Position numbers and translations under genes: made by a program. DNA of 64,000 bases, from the NCBI RefSeq assembly GCF_001655685.1, contig NZ_LYVF01000047.1, forward strand, positions 62,001 through 126,000, in the 5' to 3' direction. Under the pieces are notes generated by a model, which searched no databases, had not been told where the DNA came from, and was given only the letters and a program-made list of their open reading frames with translations. This document shows positions 61,330 to 64,000 of this stretch, in pieces (within the stretch, counting starts at the first letter, position 1; each line of letters begins with the position of its first letter). The stretch comes from Desulfotomaculum copahuensis. GTDB taxonomy: Bacteria > Bacillota > Desulfotomaculia > Desulfotomaculales > Desulfovirgulaceae.

Positions 61330-61363
61330 AAAAGCCGCAGGAGCCAATCCTGCGGCTTTTTAT
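61330..61363 (+). terminator. Strong terminator after the 179-residue protein gene
   Basis: Perfect 13-bp stem (61330-61342 and 61348-61360), five-base loop, T-tail. Confidence 0.88.
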
Positions 61364-61557
61364 CGCTTTTGAAAATTCCCTTGAAAATATATGGTCCATA
61401 GTATAAACTTGAGACAAATTTCGATTTTCCTAAAGCGGGCGTCCAGACGGCAATGTATCGCACTTTCGCCTTGCCTGACGGGACGACAATGTTAAAACAG
61501 GCGCTTACGCCCCGGAAATTTGGTGGTGCCGGGCTGTATCCAAGAAGGGTGAAGGAG

Positions 61558-62409
61558 ATGAAGAAAATGCATTTCGACGGTACTGCGGATTATATCGTTT
61601 CCGATGAACTGCGGGACGTGGTGAATATTGCCGCGGCTCTTGGGCGGCCGCTTTTGGTCAAGGGGGAACCGGGCACGGGTAAAACCATGCTGGCCAAAGC
61701 GGTGGCCGATTCCCTGGGCATGCCGCTGATCATCTGGAATATCAAGTCCACCACCAAAGCGAGGGAAGGACTGTACGTTTACGATACGGTGCAACGCCTC
61801 TACGACAGCCAGTTCGGGGATCACGACGTGTCCGACATCAGTCAGTATATCAAACCGGGCAAACTGGGTGAGGCTTTTGCGTCCGAAAAGCAGGTGGTGC
61901 TTCTGATAGATGAAATCGACAAGGCGGACCTGGAGTTCCCCAATGACCTGCTCTGGGAACTGGACATGATGAGCTTCTATATACCGGAAACGGGGGAAAC
62001 AGTCACCGCCCGGCACCGCCCAGTGGTAATTATTACCAGTAATGCGGAAAAGGAGCTGCCGGACGCCTTTTTGCGCCGCTGCATTTTCCATTATATCGCC
62101 TTTCCCGGTGAAGCCTTGATGACTGAAATCGTGCGGGTGCACTTTCCGGATTTGGACCGCCGCCTGCTGGCCGAAGCTTTGAAAGCATTTTACTGGCTGC
62201 GGGAGTTGAGCGGGTTGCAGAAAAAACCGGCCACCAGCGAATTGCTGGATTGGTTGCAGGCGCTGGTCATCGGCGGCGTACCCTATGATCAAATTACTGC
62301 CGAAATACCCTTTATGGGTGTGTTGCTTAAAAAGAACCAGGACCTGGATATGGCCCTGCGCCGCCTGCAGATGCAAAAAGGCGCGGTAAGTGCGGGCCGC
62401 GGGCGCTGA
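61558..62409 (+). CDS. MoxR-type AAA+ ATPase
   Basis: 283 residues. GRPLLVKGEPGTGKTMLAKA (Walker A near 36-43), VVLLIDEIDKADLEFPNDLL (Walker B), ITSNAEKELPDAFLRRCIFH with sensor and arginine finger residues. ATG 61558 or 61567 (AAGGAG fits the latter). MoxR ATPases act as chaperones that mature or activate partner enzymes together with VWA proteins. The partner VWA gene follows 41 bases downstream. Confidence 0.9.
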   Translation: MKKMHFDGTADYIVSDELRDVVNIAAALGRPLLVKGEPGTGKTMLAKAVADSLGMPLIIWNIKSTTKAREGLYVYDTVQRLYDSQFGDHDVSDISQYIKPGKLGEAFASEKQVVLLIDEIDKADLEFPNDLLWELDMMSFYIPETGETVTARHRPVVIITSNAEKELPDAFLRRCIFHYIAFPGEALMTEIVRVHFPDLDRRLLAEALKAFYWLRELSGLQKKPATSELLDWLQALVIGGVPYDQITAEIPFMGVLLKKNQDLDMALRRLQMQKGAVSAGRGR

Positions 62410-62450
62410 AAATGCCCGGCAATTAGAGTTTGAAACAGGGGGGTGAGCTG

Positions 62451-63647
62451 ATGTTCACCGGCTTGTTTTTTACCCTGCGGGAAGAGGGGTTGCCTGTTTC
62501 CTTAACCGAGTGGATGACTCTGATGGAAGCGCTGGACAAGGGATTGTCCGGTCCCGGCCTGACCGGGTTTTACCACCTGGCCAGAGCCGTGCTGGTGAAA
62601 AGCGAGAATCATTACGACCGCTTCGACCTGGCCTTCGCCCGCTATTTCCGGGAGGTGGAAACTTCACCGGAACTGGCCGCACGGGTGGCCCGCTGGCTGG
62701 AGAAATCATTGCCCCCGCTGCGGGTGGAACCGGGGGCGCGTGCACCCGCCCCGTCCTGGAACCTGGATGAAATGCGCCGGGCGCTGGCCGACCGGCTGGC
62801 CCGCCAGGACGGGGAGCATCACGGCGGTTCCCGCTGGATCGGCACCGGCGGCACCTCGTCTTTCGGCTACGGCGGTTATCACCCGGCCGGCTTACGGATC
62901 GGCGGGCAATCAGTAAACCGCTCGGCGGTGCAGGTGGCCGCCCGGCGGCATTACCGGGACTACCGCACCGATGAAACGCTCACCACCCGGCAGTTCGCCG
63001 TGGCCCTGCGCAAGCTGCGCATATTGAGCCAGAATGAGGGCGGGCCGAAGGACGAACTGGATCTGGAGGCCACCATCGACGCCACCGGCCGCAATGCCGG
63101 GCGGCTGGATCTGGTGTTCACCCGGCCGCGCCGGAATACGGTCAAGCTCGTTTTAATGATGGATTCGGGCGGCTCGATGAACCCCTACCTGAACCTGTGC
63201 AGCCAGCTCTTCCAGGCAGCCAGGAGCGCCAACCACTTTAAAGAAATCCGGTTTTATTTCTTTCATAACTGCGTTTACGACCGGCTTTTTCTAGATCCCT
63301 TCTGCCGCCCGGCCCAATCCGAATCCACGCTGGATGTACTGCGCCGGTTGAGCGGCGAGTACATGCTGATCATGGTGGGCGACGCCAGCATGGCGGTGAG
63401 TGAACTTTTGATGGCGGGCGGCGCTGTGGACTGGATGGAATACAACGAGGAAACGGGCCGGGTCTGGCTGGAAAGGCTGATCCGGCGCTTTCCCCGCGCG
63501 GTCTGGCTGAACCCCATCCCCCGGAATATGTGGCCGGTTGATGAAGGGCGGGAAACCATCGCCCTGATCGGACGCATCTTTCCCATGTTCGAGCTGACCA
63601 TAGACGGTTTGGAGCAGGCGATTAAAGTTTTAAAGGCAAGGCGCTGA
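62451..63647 (+). CDS. VWA domain protein, CoxE-like, partner of MoxR
   Basis: 398 residues from ATG 62451 (GGGGGGTGAG upstream). N-terminal CoxE-like helical part (LREEGLPVSLTEWMTLMEAL, YDRFDLAFARYFREVE), a basic glycine-rich middle, then a VWA domain near 225-398 with the metal-site motif LMMDSGGSMNPY. With MoxR it forms the pair seen near CO dehydrogenase, rubisco and other metalloenzyme genes. No client enzyme is next to it here. Confidence 0.9.
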   Translation: MFTGLFFTLREEGLPVSLTEWMTLMEALDKGLSGPGLTGFYHLARAVLVKSENHYDRFDLAFARYFREVETSPELAARVARWLEKSLPPLRVEPGARAPAPSWNLDEMRRALADRLARQDGEHHGGSRWIGTGGTSSFGYGGYHPAGLRIGGQSVNRSAVQVAARRHYRDYRTDETLTTRQFAVALRKLRILSQNEGGPKDELDLEATIDATGRNAGRLDLVFTRPRRNTVKLVLMMDSGGSMNPYLNLCSQLFQAARSANHFKEIRFYFFHNCVYDRLFLDPFCRPAQSESTLDVLRRLSGEYMLIMVGDASMAVSELLMAGGAVDWMEYNEETGRVWLERLIRRFPRAVWLNPIPRNMWPVDEGRETIALIGRIFPMFELTIDGLEQAIKVLKARR

Positions 63648-63802
63648 GGATATATTACGATTAAGCGGCGGTCAAGGGCCGGGCGGTTTGCGCCTGCCGG
63701 CTGTTCCGAGATAAGGCGTGCGCGCGGACATGAACCACGGCCCGGAAGGCCGGCGGCGTGAGATACAGATTGATCGCAATCACGGACCGGGGCGCAACTT
63801 AA

Positions 63803-63837
63803 TTGTCCAACCGGACGGTGCCCGGCCGGTTGGACAA
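63803..63837. promoter_or_regulatory. Hairpin upstream of trmK
   Basis: Perfect 12-bp inverted repeat (63803-63814 and 63826-63837) with an eleven-base loop and no U-tract, 22 bases before the trmK start. A regulator site or RNA hairpin is possible. Confidence 0.45.
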
Positions 63838-63859
63838 CGAATAAACGGAGTGATCTGAT

Positions 63860-64000
63860 TTGGAACTGACCGGCCGTTTGGCCGCCATAGCCGCATACGT
63901 ACCGGCGGGGCCGGTGGTGGCGGACATCGGCACCGATCATGCCCGCCTGCCTATTTACCTGGTGGAGAAAGGCATCTGCCCCCGGGTGCTGGCCACGGAC
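63860..64000 (+). CDS. trmK: tRNA (adenine22-N1)-methyltransferase TrmK, N-terminal part
   Basis: Open from TTG 63860 (GGAG upstream) to the window edge, 47 codons. LTGRLAAIAAYVPAGPVVAD followed by IGTDHARLPIYLVEKGICP is the TrmK N-terminus and SAM-binding motif I. It methylates A22 of tRNA. In Bacillus, trmK (yqfN) lies directly after sigA; here about 15 kb separate them. Confidence 0.88.
   Translation, partial: MELTGRLAAIAAYVPAGPVVADIGTDHARLPIYLVEKGICPRVLATD

Overview
The window looks like a chromosomal segment of a spore-forming, GC-rich anaerobic clostridium of the Desulfotomaculum/Pelotomaculum kind (Peptococcaceae and relatives). That placement is an inference from gene content and order: yqfC-yqfD-phoH-yqfF-ybeY-dgkA-cdd-era, recO, a T-box before glyQS, ccpN-ppsR-ppdK, dgt-dnaG-sigA, many sporulation genes, and a selenocysteine-containing selD. 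No 16S rRNA gene is present to confirm it.

Region by region. 1-4973: the start of a murJ gene (cut by the window edge), yhbH, an M24 peptidase-like gene, a small membrane protein and galE. 5224-6996: selenium genes yedF and selD; selD carries an in-frame UGA read as selenocysteine. 7503-14740: the conserved sporulation/RNA/cell-envelope operon from yqfC to era. 14930-22207: an unrecognised 240-residue protein and a giant P-type ATPase (about 1,635 residues: a dead N-terminal ATPase half fused to an intact pump), with small helical proteins on both sides of a divergent promoter region. 22254-25784: ubiX, a YhcN-like lipoprotein, a pyruvoyl arginine decarboxylase, a CofE-like ligase and the alternate lipid II flippase amj. 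25967-28801: three cell-wall enzymes (L,D-transpeptidase, amidase, CwlD). 29114-34599: recO, a DUF4342-type protein, a glycine-type T-box leader, csaA and glyQS. 34732-38832: the PEP/pyruvate control operon ccpN-ppsR-ppdK, with ppsR probably starting at ATT. 39186-41899: a TrpXYZ-like ABC importer with an attenuator-like leader. 42189-48727: a PAS/HD-GYP protein, thpR, an FMN reductase, dgt, dnaG and sigA.

48849-49287 holds four tRNA genes (Asn, CAU, Glu, Val). 49466-60585 holds a phosphoesterase, an AcuA-like acetyltransferase overlapping a CBS-PAS sigma-54 activator, then a textbook -24/-12 promoter in front of a fatty-acid oxidation set (thiolase, acyl-CoA dehydrogenase, 3-hydroxyacyl-CoA dehydrogenase, two acyl-CoA synthetases). 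The window ends with a small orphan protein, a MoxR/VWA pair and the start of trmK.

The most notable signals are the Sec-containing SelD, the ATT start of ppsR, the sigma-54 control region with nested palindromes, the giant half-dead P-type ATPase and its satellite genes sharing an AT-rich motif, a dispersed 57-bp repeat with a palindromic insertion in one copy, the leader of the ABC importer, and the overlap of the sigA terminator with the tRNA promoter.
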